Notes: generated from the letters alone by a model not told the origin. Counted from the stretch's first letter, positions 35,491 through 46,788 are shown. The stretch is 64,000 nt of DNA from Allostella vacuolata (GCA_006739055.1 AP019702.1:1825001-1889000); one strand, 5' to 3'. Numbers and translations: made by a program.

Positions 35491-35913
35491 ATGGCGGTCG
35501 AACGCACGCTGTCGATCATCAAGCCGGACGCGACCCGGCGCAATCTCACCGGCAAGATCAACGCCCGCTTCGAGGAGCAGGGGCTGCGGATCGTCGCCCA
35601 GAAGCGCCTGCAGCTGTCGCGGGAGATGGCCGAGAAGTTCTACGGCGTCCATTCCGAGCGGTCGTTCTTCAACGATCTCTGCTCCTTCATGACGTCCGGC
35701 CCGGTCGTGGTCCAGGTGCTCGAAGGCGAGAACGCCGTCGCCCGCAATCGCGAGATCATGGGCGCGACCAACCCGGCCAACGCGGCGGCCGGCACGATCC
35801 GCAAGGATTTCGCGGAATCGATCGAAGCCAACTCGGTCCATGGTTCCGATTCGGCGGAGAACGCGGCGAACGAGATCGCCTTCTTCTTCGCCCAGACGGA
35901 AATCGTCGGCTGA
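35491..35913 (+). CDS. ndk: nucleoside diphosphate kinase
   Basis: Enzyme of 140 aa that transfers the gamma-phosphate of ATP to nucleoside diphosphates through a phosphohistidine. The catalytic His117 lies in [29 protein letters not shown] and the full length match bacterial Ndk. A good site (GAAAGAGGAACT) precedes the ATG. It has its own predicted promoter and is followed by a perfect hairpin. Confidence 0.97.
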   Translation: MAVERTLSIIKPDATRRNLTGKINARFEEQGLRIVAQKRLQLSREMAEKFYGVHSERSFFNDLCSFMTSGPVVVQVLEGENAVARNREIMGATNPANAAAGTIRKDFAESIEANSVHGSDSAENAANEIAFFFAQTEIVG

Positions 35914-35923
35914 TCCGGCGACC

Positions 35924-35948
35924 GGCGGCGCCCCGGCGGGGCGCCGCC
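35924..35948. terminator. perfect 11-bp hairpin between convergent ndk and the oxidase subunit gene
   Basis: The arms GGCGGCGCCCC and GGGGCGCCGCC pair fully around a GGC loop, 11 bases after the ndk stop and 12 bases from the stop of the convergent small gene. There is no U tract on the plus side. It probably acts as a bidirectional terminator or 3'-end stabiliser. Confidence 0.6.
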
Positions 35949-35959
35949 AGCCGTCCCGG

Positions 35960-36091
35960 CTACAGCAGGAAGAACGCCATCAGGGCCAGGAACACGACGA
36001 CCACGGCGGTTGCCCAGGTCGCGAACCGGACGAACGAATCCCAGAACCGACGATGGTCGCGCTCGACCGCTTCGAACTTGTTGGCCGCCAT
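35960..36091 (-). CDS. aa3-type cytochrome c oxidase subunit IV
   Basis: Small membrane protein of 43 aa, MAANKFEAVERDHRRFWD followed by one hydrophobic segment ending in VFLALMAFFLL. The layout of a short charged head with HxxFWxxFVRFATW and a single transmembrane helix fits the alphaproteobacterial aa3-oxidase subunit IV family. The ATG at 36091 has GGGGA 6 bases upstream; ATG 36103 would add four residues. It sits alone between ndk and purN, away from other oxidase genes, as is common for this subunit. Assignment rests on a short sequence. Confidence 0.7.
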   Translation of the reverse strand: MAANKFEAVERDHRRFWDSFVRFATWATAVVVVFLALMAFFLL

Positions 36092-36166
36092 AGATGTCCC
36101 CATTCGCTGCCCAGTTTGGGCGTTTCTGCTAGCGAACCGCCAGCGGATTGGCAAGCCGGTTGAAGC

Positions 36167-36813
36167 CTATGTCCGCGGCAGGAGCAATGGTCCCGCCGAC
36201 CAGTCGGCGCCCTCCACCACGACGCGCTCGGCCTCGACCCGGACGCGGCCCTCGGCGATCAGCCGAACCGCCAGCGGGTAGGCGGCATGCTCGGCTGCCA
36301 GGATGCGGTCGGCCAGGATATCCGCCGAATCGTGTGGCAGGACGGCGACCACCGCCTGGACGATGATCGGCCCGGCATCCATCGCGTTGCGCACGAAATG
36401 GACGGTGCATCCGCTCACCCGCACGCCGGCGTCGAGCGCCTGCTGCTGGGGATGCAGCCCCTTGAAGGCGGGCAGCAGCGAGGGATGGATGTTCACCATC
36501 CGGTCGTGCCAGCGGTCGACGAAGCCCGGCGTCAGCAGGCGCATGAAGCCGGCCAGGCAGACCAATCCCACCCCGGCCTCCGCCAGGGCCCGGTCGACGG
36601 CGGCGTCGAAGTCGGCCCGGCTGGCGAAATCCCGGTGCGGCAGGGTGCAGGTGGCGATACCCGCCTGGCGGGCCCGGTCGAGGGCCGGCGCATCCGCCAC
36701 GTTGCTGACGACGATCGCCATCTCGGCCGGAAAGGCCGGGTCGGCGGCGGCGTCGATCAGGGCCTGCAGGTTGCTGCCGCGCCCGGACACCAGCACGCCC
36801 AGCCGGAGCCGGG

Positions 36814-36817
<4 letters not shown>
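36167..36817 (-). CDS. purN: phosphoribosylglycinamide formyltransferase PurN
   Basis: GAR transformylase of 216 aa, using 10-formyl-tetrahydrofolate in step 3 of purine synthesis. [19 protein letters not shown] is the phosphate-binding N terminus. The catalytic Asn-His-Asp set lies in [48 protein letters not shown]. The ATG at 36817 overlaps the purM stop (ATGA), the usual purMN arrangement. Confidence 0.96.
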
Positions 36818-37884
<1,067 letters not shown>

Positions 37885-38011
37885 GGCGTCCTCGCCACAT
37901 ATGGGGTACAGAACGGCGACTGCTCGGCCCCCCGTGCCCGGACCATGCGCCCGAGACCGCGAGGGCAGCAGCCAGCGCGGGCCGACAATACCGGATCGGA
38001 GAACCATTGCA

Positions 38012-39190
38012 ATGATCCGCCAGCGTCCTGCCAATGAACCCCGCGCGATCGTGCGCATCGGCTTGGCCCTGCTCGTGTGCGGGCTGGTCCTGGCCGGCCC
38101 CTCCATGCCGGCGGCAGCGGCCGGGCCCTTCACCGTCCCGGACAATCCGGTCGACGTCACCGCGGCATCGGCGGTCCAGGCGCGCGAGCGGGCGCTGGCG
38201 GAGGCGCAGCAGGCCGCCGCCCGCAAGCTGATGGAACGCCTCGTGGTGCCCGCCGGCGGCACCCCGCCGCGTCTGTCCGCGGCCCAGGTCCAGGGCCTGG
38301 TGCAGGACGTCGAGATCAGCGACGAGAAGGTCTCGGCGGTGCGTTACATCGCCAACGTCACGGTCCGCTTCCGTCCCGACGCGGTGCGCAGCCTCCTGCG
38401 TGGCCAGGGCATCCTGTTCACCGAGCGGGCGGCGCAGCCGGTCCTGGTCCTGCCGGTCCTGGACCTGGCCGATGGTCCCATCCTGTTCGAGGACCGCAAC
38501 GGCTGGCTGCGGGCCTGGGCGGACCGCGCGCCGGCCGGCGGCGCCATGGTGGCCGTGCCGCTGGGCGACCTGGCCGATGTCGGGGCTCTGACGGCGGCCC
38601 AGGCGCTGGCCGGCGACCGGGCGCGCATCGCCGCGCTGGCGCGCCGCTACGGCGCGGAAGAGGTGGCGGTCGTCCGGGCCGCGCCCGCCGCCGGCGGTAC
38701 GCTCGCGGTCACCGTGACCCGGTTCTCCGGGGATGGCCCGGCGCGCACCAGCCGCAGCACCTATCCCGACCCGGAGCAGAATTTCGCGGCCGCGCTGCGC
38801 GGCACGGCAGCCCTGCTCGAACGGCCGCAACCCCCGGCGACGCCGCCCGCAGCGGCCGCGGCGCCCGCCGGCCCGGGCGGCGCCGATCTGGCGACCGCGC
38901 CCGTCTCGACCATGGAGGCGTGGGTGGCGCTCCGCCGGCGCATCGCCGAGACGCCCGGCATCGAGCGGGTCGACATCGTCGCCCTCACGGCTGGCCAGGC
39001 AAGGCTGCGCATCACCCACAGCCTGGGCTGGGAGCGCCTGCGCCAGGCGATGGCGCCGCTCGCCGTCCAGGTCGACGCCGCGGCCCCGGCGCCAGCCGTG
39101 CCGCAGCCGGCCGCGGCCGCGCCGCAGCCGCCATCCTACCCGACCCCGCTGGCTCCGCAGCCGCTCTTCGCCCCGCCGCCCCGCCGCTAG
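38012..39190 (+). CDS. DUF2066 domain-containing exported protein
   Basis: Protein of 392 aa with a signal peptide (residues about 1-37, ending [10 protein letters not shown]), the DUF2066 core ([65 protein letters not shown]) and a proline/alanine-rich C-terminal tail (from about residue 365). Function is unknown. In alphaproteobacteria it is often found, as here, between purM and a CDP-alcohol phosphatidyltransferase, AI-2E permease and hdaA. GGAGAA lies 9 bases before the ATG. Confidence 0.85.
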   Translation: MIRQRPANEPRAIVRIGLALLVCGLVLAGPSMPAAAAGPFTVPDNPVDVTAASAVQARERALAEAQQAAARKLMERLVVPAGGTPPRLSAAQVQGLVQDVEISDEKVSAVRYIANVTVRFRPDAVRSLLRGQGILFTERAAQPVLVLPVLDLADGPILFEDRNGWLRAWADRAPAGGAMVAVPLGDLADVGALTAAQALAGDRARIAALARRYGAEEVAVVRAAPAAGGTLAVTVTRFSGDGPARTSRSTYPDPEQNFAAALRGTAALLERPQPPATPPAAAAAPAGPGGADLATAPVSTMEAWVALRRRIAETPGIERVDIVALTAGQARLRITHSLGWERLRQAMAPLAVQVDAAAPAPAVPQPAAAAPQPPSYPTPLAPQPLFAPPPRR

Positions 39191-39203
39191 TCCGGAGCCG
39201 TCC

Positions 39204-39752
39204 TTGTATCTCGCCAACATCATCACGCTGGGCCGGCTGCTGTCGGTACCGGTGATCGTCTGGCTGATCATCGACGGATCCATGTTGGCCGCCTTTGCGT
39301 TGTTCGTGGCGGCGGGGGTGTCGGACGCGGTCGACGGCTTCCTCGCCCGTCGCTACGACCAGCGCTCGGAACTGGGCGGGTATCTGGACCCGCTGGCCGA
39401 CAAGGCCCTGCTGGTGGGGGTCTATGTGACGCTCGGCCATGTCGGCTACCTGCCGATCTGGCTGGTGATCCTGGTGGTATTCCGCGACCTGCTGATCATC
39501 GGAGGGGCGATCCTGCTCTACATGTTCACCGACCGGCTGCAGATGGCGCCCCTCGCCGTGAGCAAGGTCAACACCGCCGTCCAGATCATCCTGGCGGCCG
39601 TGGTGCTGGGGGCGGCCGGCTTCGGCATTGCCGAAGAGGGCGCGATCCGGATCCTGGTCTACCTCGCGGGGGCGACCACCGCCCTGTCCGGCGCTGCCTA
39701 CATCCTGCAATGGAGCCGGCACGTCTCGGAAGCCGGGGAGCCGCGGCAGTGA
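39204..39752 (+). CDS. CDP-alcohol phosphatidyltransferase family protein
   Basis: Membrane enzyme of 182 aa that transfers a phosphatidyl group from CDP-diacylglycerol to an alcohol. The diagnostic DG-x2-AR-x8-G-x3-D-x3-D motif reads SDAVDGFLARRYDQRSELGG plus YLDPLADK, beginning near residue 34. Four to six membrane helices follow. Its size and N terminus (YLANIITLGRLLSVPVIVWLI) resemble phosphatidylglycerophosphate synthase, but other acceptors are possible. TTG 39204 is used, with GGAG 7-8 bases upstream. The stop overlaps the next start (GTGA). Confidence 0.88.
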   Translation: MYLANIITLGRLLSVPVIVWLIIDGSMLAAFALFVAAGVSDAVDGFLARRYDQRSELGGYLDPLADKALLVGVYVTLGHVGYLPIWLVILVVFRDLLIIGGAILLYMFTDRLQMAPLAVSKVNTAVQIILAAVVLGAAGFGIAEEGAIRILVYLAGATTALSGAAYILQWSRHVSEAGEPRQ

Positions 39753-40813
39753 AGCAGCGGAGCATCGGCTGGACCTGGGCCGGCTTCGGCCTGGCCACGG
39801 CGCTGCTGCTCTACCTCGTCAGCGACATCCTGTTCCCGTTCGTGGCCGGGCTGGTCGTCGCCTACATCCTCAGCCCGACGGTCGACCGGCTGGCCCGCCA
39901 TGGCGTGCCGCGCTGGGTCGGGACGCTGCTGGTGGGCGTCGGCTTCATCCTGGCCGCGTCCGCCGTGGTGCTGGTGATCGTGCCGCCGCTGGTCGACCAG
40001 TCGATCGACCTGGTGGCCCGCATGCCGGAGATCATGGAGGCGCTGCGCCTGCGCCTGCTGATCGTGGGCGACGCCATCCGCGAGCGGCTGGGGCCGGAGG
40101 ACGCGGCCCAGATCGAGGAGTTCGTCAGCCGCAATGTCGGCACGGTCGCCAGCTGGGCGGCGGGGCTGGTGGGGGGCATCGTCGGCAGCGGGTTCGCGAT
40201 CTTCAATGCGCTGTCGCTGATCTTCATCACGCCGATCGTGGGTTTCTACCTGCTGCGCGACTGGCACCACATCATGGCGGCGCTCGACACCAACATCCCG
40301 CGCTGCCATGCCCCGGCCATCCACCGGCTGGCGATCGAGATCGACCATCGCCTGGCCGGCTTCCTGCGCGGGCAGGGGACCGTCTGCCTGGCGCTGGGCG
40401 GCCTGTACGCCGGCGGGCTGACCCTGGTCGGGCTCGATTTCGGGCTGGCGATCGGCATCTTCTCGGGGCTGGTGTCGTTCATCCCGTTCGTCGGCTCGAT
40501 CTCCGGCCTGGTGCTGTCGACCTCGGTCGCGCTGTTCCAGTTCCAGGACTGGACGTCGGTCGTGATCGTGGTCGTCGTGTTCCTGGCCGGGCAGGCGCTG
40601 GAAGGCAACGTGCTGACGCCGTGGCTGGTCGGCGACCGGGTCGGGCTGCACCCGGTCTGGGTCATCTTCGCGCTGCTGGCCGGCGGCGCCCTGTTCGGCT
40701 TCGTCGGCCTGCTGCTGGCGGTGCCGGTCGCCGCCGTGCTGGGCGTCCTGGTGCGCTTCACCCTGGAGCGGTACCGCGCCGGCCCCCTGTTCAATGGCCA
40801 GACGGACGCGTGA
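39749..40813 (+). CDS. AI-2E family transporter (PerM-like)
   Basis: Membrane protein of 354 aa with about seven helices. The family pattern is clear: LLYLVSDILFPFVAGLVVAYILSPTVDRLARHGVPRW, a long amphipathic segment (PEIMEALRLRLLIVGDAIRERLGPEDAAQIEEFV), FITPIVGFYLLRDW, and the C-terminal YAGGLTLVGLDFGLAIGIFSGLVSFIPFVGS with FLAGQALEGNVLTPWLVGDRVGLHPVWV. The substrate is unproven in this family. GTG 39749 overlaps the upstream stop, and its own stop overlaps hdaA. Confidence 0.92.
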   Translation: MKQRSIGWTWAGFGLATALLLYLVSDILFPFVAGLVVAYILSPTVDRLARHGVPRWVGTLLVGVGFILAASAVVLVIVPPLVDQSIDLVARMPEIMEALRLRLLIVGDAIRERLGPEDAAQIEEFVSRNVGTVASWAAGLVGGIVGSGFAIFNALSLIFITPIVGFYLLRDWHHIMAALDTNIPRCHAPAIHRLAIEIDHRLAGFLRGQGTVCLALGGLYAGGLTLVGLDFGLAIGIFSGLVSFIPFVGSISGLVLSTSVALFQFQDWTSVVIVVVVFLAGQALEGNVLTPWLVGDRVGLHPVWVIFALLAGGALFGFVGLLLAVPVAAVLGVLVRFTLERYRAGPLFNGQTDA

Positions 40814-41517
40814 ATGAGCCGATGCAGCTGGCGCTGCCGCTGGCCCACCGGCCGGCGCTGGCCGCCCGCGACTTCCTGGTGGACGAGAGCAACGCGGCCG
40901 CGGTGGCCTGGCTGGAGCGGTGGCCCGACTGGCCGGCCACGGCCCTGGTGATCATCGGGCCGGAGGGGGCGGGCAAGACGCATCTGGCCCGCGTCTTCGC
41001 CGAGCGCACCGGCGCGCCCGTCTTCGAGGGCCGCCGCCTCGCCATGGCCGCGCTGTCGCCGCTGGTGGAGGGCGCCCCGGCGGCGGTGGTGGTCGACGAC
41101 GGCGACCAGGTGCCCGACTGGACCATCCTCTTCCACCTCTACAACATCCTGGCCGGGCGCGAGGGGCATCTGCTGCTGACCGCGCGCCAGGCGCCCTCGC
41201 GCTGGCCGATCGGCCTGCCCGACCTGCGCTCGCGGCTGCTGACCGCGCCGATCGCCGCGATCGCGCCGCCGGGCGACGCCCTGCTGGCGGCCATCCTGGC
41301 CAAGCTCTTTTCCGATCGCGGCATCGCGGTCGATCCCGACGTGGTGGGATACCTGGCGCTGCGCATCGAGCGGTCCTTCGCCGCGGCCCAGCAGGTGGTG
41401 GCGGCGATCGACCGCCATGCGCTGGCCGCCGGCCGCCGCGTCACGCTGCCGCTGGTGCGAGCGGCATTGCCTGAACTCGGCCGGGCGGCCGATGATCGCC
41501 CGGACGAATCAACCTGA
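40810..41517 (+). CDS. hdaA: DnaA-related regulator of replication initiation HdaA
   Basis: Protein of 235 aa homologous to the AAA+ part of DnaA, as in Hda, which with the sliding clamp stimulates DnaA-ATP hydrolysis. The N-terminal MQLALPLAHRPAL includes a clamp-binding-like QLALPL segment; Walker A is GPEGAGKTHLARVF and Walker B AAVVVDDGDQ. There is no DNA-binding domain IV. GTG 40810 overlaps the AI-2E gene stop; ATG 40822 (MQLALPL) is an alternative. Neighbours match the usual alphaproteobacterial order. Confidence 0.88.
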   Translation: MNEPMQLALPLAHRPALAARDFLVDESNAAAVAWLERWPDWPATALVIIGPEGAGKTHLARVFAERTGAPVFEGRRLAMAALSPLVEGAPAAVVVDDGDQVPDWTILFHLYNILAGREGHLLLTARQAPSRWPIGLPDLRSRLLTAPIAAIAPPGDALLAAILAKLFSDRGIAVDPDVVGYLALRIERSFAAAQQVVAAIDRHALAAGRRVTLPLVRAALPELGRAADDRPDEST

Positions 41518-41527
41518 GGAGGAACCG

Positions 41528-42304
41528 ATGGATCTCGGCTTGAAGGGGAAGACCGCGCTCGTCTGCGCGGCGAGCAAGGGGCTCGGCAAGGGCTGCGCGG
41601 TGTCGTTGGCGCGCGAAGGGGTGGAGGTGACGATCCTGGCGCGCGGCGTCGAGGCGCTGGAGGCCACCGCCGCCGAGATCCGGGCCGCCGGCGGCACGGT
41701 GACGACGCTCGCCTGCGACATCACTACGCCCGAGGGCCGCGAGAAGGCGCTGGCCGCCTGCCCGGCGCCCGACATCCTGGTGACGAATGCCGGCGGTCCG
41801 CCGCCCGGCGACTTCCGCCAGTGGGGCGAGGCCGAGTGGCTGTCGGCGCTGAAGGCGAACATGCTGACGCCGATCGAGCTCATCAAGGCGACCATCGACC
41901 CGATGATCCAGCGCCGCTTCGGCCGCATCATCAACATCACCTCGGGCGCGGTGAAGATGCCGATCGACGTGCTCGGCCTGTCGAACGGCGCCCGCACCGG
42001 CCTGACCGGCTTCTGCGCCGGCCTCGCCCGCCAGGTGGCGCAGCATGGCGTCACCATCAACGGGCTGCTGCCGGGGCCGTTCGCCACGGACCGGCTGCGC
42101 ACCAACACGAAACTGGCGGCCGACAAGTCGGGCAAGGACTTCGACGACGTCTGGAACCAGCGGATGATGCAGAACCCCTCGCGCCGCTTCGGCACGATCG
42201 AGGAGTTCGGGGATGCCTGCGCGTTCCTGGCCAGCGCCCAGGCGGGCTTCATCACCGGCCAGAACCTGCTGATGGACGGCGGCCACTACCCCGGCACGCT
42301 CTGA
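41528..42304 (+). CDS. SDR-family oxidoreductase, atypical catalytic site
   Basis: Short-chain dehydrogenase/reductase of 258 aa. The Rossmann motif is ALVCAASKGLGKGCAVSLA, with NAG at ILVTNAGGPPPG. The canonical Tyr-x3-Lys is not present. The segment after the catalytic-type Ser (INITSGAVKMPIDVLGLSNGARTGL) carries Ser and Arg where Tyr and Lys are expected, a pattern seen in a recognised SDR subgroup often annotated as 3-oxoacyl-ACP reductase-like. The ATG has a strong TGAGGAGGAACC site. Substrate unknown. Confidence 0.88.
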   Translation: MDLGLKGKTALVCAASKGLGKGCAVSLAREGVEVTILARGVEALEATAAEIRAAGGTVTTLACDITTPEGREKALAACPAPDILVTNAGGPPPGDFRQWGEAEWLSALKANMLTPIELIKATIDPMIQRRFGRIINITSGAVKMPIDVLGLSNGARTGLTGFCAGLARQVAQHGVTINGLLPGPFATDRLRTNTKLAADKSGKDFDDVWNQRMMQNPSRRFGTIEEFGDACAFLASAQAGFITGQNLLMDGGHYPGTL

Positions 42305-42308
42305 GCGT

Positions 42309-42827
42309 CTAGGCGAGGTCGCGGGGCGTCACGAACTCGACGAGGCGTCCCGCGCCCGCCACCGCCTGCTCCCAGCCGCCGTCGAACGCGATCACCGCCA
42401 GGGCGCCGGTCGGGAACTTGTCCGCCAGCCGCCGCCGCAAGCGGCTGTCGCCCCGCCCGCACAGGCCTTCGGCCAGTTCGTGCAGGCCGGGGTTGTGGCC
42501 GACGAGCAGGACGCAGCGGGCGGCGTCCGGCAAGTCGCGGACCGTCCTCTCCAGCGTTGCCGCATCGGCGAGGTAGAGGGCGGGCTCGATCCGGATCTCG
42601 GGTTGGCCCGCAAGGGCGGCGGCGACCCCGTCCAGCGTCTCGCGGGTGCGCCGAGCGGCCGAGCAGAGGACCAGCGCCGGGGGCGGCGCTCGCGCCAGTT
42701 CGCCCGCGATCGCCCGCAGGGCGCCGCGGCCGCGGGCGTTGAGCGGCCGGTCGAAGTCATCCGCCGCCGGATCGGCCCAGCTCGACTTCGCATGGCGGAG
42801 CAGCAGGAGGGTGCGCGTTTCGGCCAT
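42309..42827 (-). CDS. histidine phosphatase family protein, SixA-like
   Basis: Phosphohistidine-type phosphatase of 172 aa. The catalytic RHG-type motif reads LLLLRHAKSSW (RHAKS is typical of SixA), followed by DFDRPLNARGRGAL, LCSAARRTRETL and the second histidine block VLLVGHNPGLHELAE. SixA-like enzymes dephosphorylate phosphohistidine in signalling proteins. ATG 42827 is chosen to place RHAK near residue 11; a frame up to 42863 exists. It converges with the SDR gene (4 bases apart) and is divergent from ppk1. Confidence 0.87.
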   Translation of the reverse strand: MAETRTLLLLRHAKSSWADPAADDFDRPLNARGRGALRAIAGELARAPPPALVLCSAARRTRETLDGVAAALAGQPEIRIEPALYLADAATLERTVRDLPDAARCVLLVGHNPGLHELAEGLCGRGDSRLRRRLADKFPTGALAVIAFDGGWEQAVAGAGRLVEFVTPRDLA

Positions 42828-42943
42828 CGCCCGTGCAGTAGCGTGCGTTGATGTCGGCTGCAAGCCGCGCCCCGCGCCGGATTGACGCGGGGTGCGGGCC
42901 GGCTCGCCATGACACAGTCATCTTGCCGGGCTAGCATGCGCTC

Positions 42944-45229
42944 ATGCCCGACGATCCCGAACTGTCCGAACCTGCCGCCGCGACGCCTCAGCGCCCGGCC
43001 CGCCGACGTCCATCCGCGGCCGCCCAGCCGCCGTTGCCGGCCGAGCCGCCCATTCCGATCCAGCCGCCCATTCCGGTCCAGCCGCCCGTTCAGAGCCAGC
43101 CGCCCGAGCCGGTTCCGGAGGCGCGATCGGTAACCCGCTTCATCAACCGGGAACTCTCCTGGCTCGCCTTCAACGAGCGGGTGCTGGCCGAATCGGAGAA
43201 CCTGCACCATCCGCTGATGGAGCGGCTGCGCTACGTCTCGATCTCGGCCGGCAACCTGGACGAGTTCTACATGGTCCGCGTCGCCGGCCTGAAGGGGCAG
43301 GTGCTGGCAGGGGTGGAGACGCCGAGCCAGGACGGGCTGACCCCGGCGCAGCAACTGGCCGCCATCACCCAGCGCGCCCAGGGATTGATGGACGCCCAGC
43401 AGTATCGCTATCGCGTGCTCCGCCAGGATCTGCGCCAGGCCGGCGTGTCGGTGGTCGATCCGGGGGAGCTCACGGACGAGGAGATGGCGTTCCTCGGCGG
43501 CCATTTCCGCGCCGAGGCGTTTCCGGTCCTGACCCCGCTGGCGATCGATCCGGCCCACCCGTTCCCCTTCATCCCCAACCTCGGGATCGGGCTGGTGCTG
43601 GCGCTGCGCCGCCGCCTGGACGGCGAGCAGATGCAGGCGATCATCCTGCTGCCGCAGCAGCTGGGCCGGTTCATCCGCCTGCCGGGGCCGGAGATCCGTT
43701 TCCTTCCCATGGAGCAGTTCATCGGCCTGTTCCTCGACCGGCTGTTCCCGGGCTTCGACGTGCTCGGCCGTGGTGCCTTCCGCATCCTGCGCGACAGCGA
43801 GGTCGAGATCGAGGAGGAGGCCGAGGACCTGGTCCGGCTCTACGAATCCGCGCTCAAGCGCCGCAAGCGCGGCCATGTCATCCGCCTCGGCGTCAGCGCC
43901 GACACCACGGCCGAGCTGCGCCAGTTCCTGGTGGAGCAGCTCCATGTCGTGGCGGACGACGTGTTCGAGGTCGACGGCCTGATCGGCCTGGTGGACGTGA
44001 AGCAGGTGATCGTCGACGAGCGGCCGGACCTGAAGTTCGCCCCCTACAACCCGCGCTTCCCGGAGCGGATCCGCGATTTCGGGGGCGACTGCTTCGCCGC
44101 CATCCGCTCCAAGGACATCCTGGTCCACCATCCCTACGAGAGCTTCGACGTCGTCGTCCAGTTCCTGCGCCAGGCCGCGGCCGACCCGGCGGTGGTCTCG
44201 ATCAAGCAGACGCTCTATCGCACCAGCAACGATTCGCCGATCGTCCGCGCCCTGATCGAGGCGGCCGAGGCCGGCAAGTCGGTCGCCGCCCTGATCGAGC
44301 TGAAGGCGCGCTTCGACGAGGAGCAGAACATCCGCTGGGCCCGGCACCTGGAGCGCGCGGGCGTCCAGGTCGTCTACGGGTTCTTCGACCTGAAGACCCA
44401 TGCCAAGATCTCGCTGGTGGCGCGTCGCGAGGGGGCGGGTCTGCGCAGCTACGTGCATTTCGGCACCGGCAACTATCACCCGTACACGGCCAAGGTCTAC
44501 ACGGACCTGTCCTTCTTCACCTGCGACCCGGCGCTGTGCAGCGACGCCGCCAAGTTCTTCAACTACATGACCGGCTATGCGGTGCCGGAGGGGCTGGAGA
44601 AGCTGGCGATCGCGCCGATCTCGCTGCGCTCGACCCTGGTCCGGCACATCGAGGACGAGATCGAGCACGCCCGGGCCGGCCGCCCGGCCACGATCTGGGC
44701 CAAGATGAACGCGCTGGTCGATCCCGACATCATCGACTGCCTCTATCGTGCCTCCCAGGCCGGGGTGAAGATCGAGCTGGTGGTGCGCGGCATCTGCTGC
44801 CTGCGGCCGGGGGTGCCCGGCCTGTCCGAGAACATCCGGGTCAAGAGCATCGTCGGCCGCTTCCTGGAGCATGCGCGGATCGTCTGCTTCGGCGGGGGCC
44901 ACCGCATGCCGTCGCGATTCGCCAAGGTCTTCATCTCGTCGGCCGACTGGATGCAGCGCAATCTCGGCTACCGGCTGGAAGCGCTGGTGCCGATCGAGAA
45001 TCCGACGGTCCACCGCCAGGTGCTCGACCAGATCATGGTCACCAACCTGCGCGACGAGGCGCAAAGCTGGACCTTGAGGGACGATGGCGAGTATGTCCGG
45101 GTATCCCCGACCGGCGACGGACTTTCCGCCCATGCGTACTTCATGACCAATCCCAGCCTGTCCGGCCGCGGCAGTGCCCTGAAGCCTGGGCGACACGCCG
45201 TCCGGCCGCCGGTGCTCAATGGGGATTGA
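42944..45229 (+). CDS. ppk1: polyphosphate kinase 1 with proline-rich N-terminal extension
   Basis: RNA-degradosome-type PPK1 of 761 aa that builds polyphosphate from ATP. The conserved protein starts near residue 62 ([19 protein letters not shown]) and includes [18 protein letters not shown], the phosphoacceptor His486 in [35 protein letters not shown] and the second histidine block [14 protein letters not shown]. The first 60 residues are an extension of PPIP/QPP repeats encoded by an 18-base tandem repeat and probably disordered. The stop overlaps the ppx start by 11 bases. Confidence 0.96.
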   Translation: MPDDPELSEPAAATPQRPARRRPSAAAQPPLPAEPPIPIQPPIPVQPPVQSQPPEPVPEARSVTRFINRELSWLAFNERVLAESENLHHPLMERLRYVSISAGNLDEFYMVRVAGLKGQVLAGVETPSQDGLTPAQQLAAITQRAQGLMDAQQYRYRVLRQDLRQAGVSVVDPGELTDEEMAFLGGHFRAEAFPVLTPLAIDPAHPFPFIPNLGIGLVLALRRRLDGEQMQAIILLPQQLGRFIRLPGPEIRFLPMEQFIGLFLDRLFPGFDVLGRGAFRILRDSEVEIEEEAEDLVRLYESALKRRKRGHVIRLGVSADTTAELRQFLVEQLHVVADDVFEVDGLIGLVDVKQVIVDERPDLKFAPYNPRFPERIRDFGGDCFAAIRSKDILVHHPYESFDVVVQFLRQAAADPAVVSIKQTLYRTSNDSPIVRALIEAAEAGKSVAALIELKARFDEEQNIRWARHLERAGVQVVYGFFDLKTHAKISLVARREGAGLRSYVHFGTGNYHPYTAKVYTDLSFFTCDPALCSDAAKFFNYMTGYAVPEGLEKLAIAPISLRSTLVRHIEDEIEHARAGRPATIWAKMNALVDPDIIDCLYRASQAGVKIELVVRGICCLRPGVPGLSENIRVKSIVGRFLEHARIVCFGGGHRMPSRFAKVFISSADWMQRNLGYRLEALVPIENPTVHRQVLDQIMVTNLRDEAQSWTLRDDGEYVRVSPTGDGLSAHAYFMTNPSLSGRGSALKPGRHAVRPPVLNGD
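43043..43114 (+). repeat. four 18-base tandem repeats in the 5' part of ppk1
   Basis: The units begin at 43043, 43061, 43079 and 43097. Each opens with CAGCCGCCC (GAGCCGCCC in the first), and the second reads CAGCCGCCCATTCCGGTC. The first two differ at two bases, the later ones more. They encode a Pro-rich QPPIPV-type hexapeptide repeat. Because the unit is a multiple of three, copy-number change would keep the frame. Confidence 0.8.
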
Positions 45230-46739
45230 GGCGTCGCCGGTGCCGTCCGCGGGTGCCAGCGAGCGGGTGGGCGTCATCGATGTCGGCTCGAACTCGATCC
45301 GCCTCGTCGTCTTCGACGGGCTGAAGCGCTCGCCGCTCGCGCTCTTCAACGAGAAGGTCCTGTGCGGCCTGGGCCGGGGCCTGGAGCGCACCCGGCGCCT
45401 GCACCCCGAGGGCGTGGTCCAGGGGCTGGAGAACATGCGCCGCTTCGTCCAGCTTGCCCGCCTCATGGGGGTGGGCCGGCTCGACGTGCTGGCGACCGCG
45501 GCGGTGCGGGAAGCGCTGGACGGGCCGGATTTCGTCGCCGCCGTCGAGCAGCAGTGCGGCACCGCGGTTCGGGTCATCACCGGGCTGGAGGAGGCGGCGC
45601 TGTCCGCGGCCGGCGTGCTGAGCGGCATTCCCGACGCCGAGGGTGTGATGGGCGATCTCGGCGGCGGCAGCGTCGAGCTGGTGCCGCTGCAGGCGGGCCA
45701 GGCGGGGGAGGGGATCAGCCTCCCGCTCGGGCCCCTGCGCCTGGCCGATGCCGCCCAGGACAGCCCGAAGAAGGCGCGCGAGATCGTCGATGCCGGGCTG
45801 GCTCGGGTCGGGTGGCTGTCGCAGCATCGCGGCCGCAACCTCTACCTGGTCGGCGGCGCCTGGCGGGCGCTGGCGCGCATCCACATGGATCGCATTGGAT
45901 ACCCGCTGCACGTCATCCACCACTATGCGCTTGACGGTACGACCGCCGACGCGTTCCTGCGCGAGCTCGCCAAGACCAGCCGCAAGGGCCTGGAGAAGCT
46001 GACCGGCGTCTCCCGGCGCCGGCTCGATTCGATTCCCAACGCCGCCCTGCTGCTCGGCCGGCTGGTCGATGCGATGGCGCCGGCGCGGGTGGTGTTCTCG
46101 GCGACCGGCCTGCGCGAGGGGCATGTCTTCGCGGCCCTCGACCCGGCCGGGCGCGCGCTCGACCCGCTGCTGGCCGCGTGCCGCTCGATCGCGGCCCGCG
46201 GCCGGCGCTTCGGCGCCGGCGGCGACGACCTGGTGTGCTGGACCGACCTCCTGTTCGCCGACGATCCGCCGGCGCTGCGGCGTCTGCGCCACGCGGCCGC
46301 CCTGCTGTCCGACAGCGCCTGGAACGAGCATCCGGACTATCGCGCCGAGCAGGCATTCCTCGGCACCCTGCGCCTCGCCCATGGCGGCATCGATCATCGC
46401 GGCCGGCTGCTGATCGCGACCATGCTGCATGCCCGCTACGGCGGCGACGCCAAGGCCGCGGTGCTGGCACCCTATGCCCGCCTCGCCAGCGACGGCGAAC
46501 GGCTGTGGGCCCAGGCGGTCGGCCTGGCCCTGCGGGTCGGCTACACGGTGTCCGGCGGCTCGCCGGCCGCGCTGGCCCGCGCCCGCCTGGAGACGATCGA
46601 TGGCGGCATCCGCCTGTCGCTGACGCGCGCCGACGAGGTGATGGCGGGCGAGGCGGTGCGCCGGCGGCTGGACGCGCTGGGGCGCACCCTGGGCCGGCCG
46701 GCGGCGGTGGCGTTCTCGGAACAGGCCGGCCGCGCCTAA
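45219..46739 (+). CDS. ppx: exopolyphosphatase / guanosine pentaphosphatase (Ppx/GppA)
   Basis: ASKHA-fold enzyme of 506 aa that degrades polyphosphate and/or pppGpp. Landmarks are [18 protein letters not shown] (phosphate 1), [43 protein letters not shown] (phosphate 2), and the C-terminal HD-like region ([31 protein letters not shown]). The ATG at 45219 lies inside the end of ppk1, so synthesis and breakdown of polyphosphate are translationally linked. Confidence 0.94.
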   Translation: MGIEASPVPSAGASERVGVIDVGSNSIRLVVFDGLKRSPLALFNEKVLCGLGRGLERTRRLHPEGVVQGLENMRRFVQLARLMGVGRLDVLATAAVREALDGPDFVAAVEQQCGTAVRVITGLEEAALSAAGVLSGIPDAEGVMGDLGGGSVELVPLQAGQAGEGISLPLGPLRLADAAQDSPKKAREIVDAGLARVGWLSQHRGRNLYLVGGAWRALARIHMDRIGYPLHVIHHYALDGTTADAFLRELAKTSRKGLEKLTGVSRRRLDSIPNAALLLGRLVDAMAPARVVFSATGLREGHVFAALDPAGRALDPLLAACRSIAARGRRFGAGGDDLVCWTDLLFADDPPALRRLRHAAALLSDSAWNEHPDYRAEQAFLGTLRLAHGGIDHRGRLLIATMLHARYGGDAKAAVLAPYARLASDGERLWAQAVGLALRVGYTVSGGSPAALARARLETIDGGIRLSLTRADEVMAGEAVRRRLDALGRTLGRPAAVAFSEQAGRA

Positions 46740-46788
46740 ACCCTCGTCGGCGGCCTGGGGATCGATTCCATCCGCCGGGACGGTGAGG

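Noticed and set aside
42392-45838. 1148-codon minus-strand open frame across ppk1 and ppx
   Set aside because: Antisense shadow; its first-read part is compositionally biased and its far end only overlaps the SixA-like gene in another frame.
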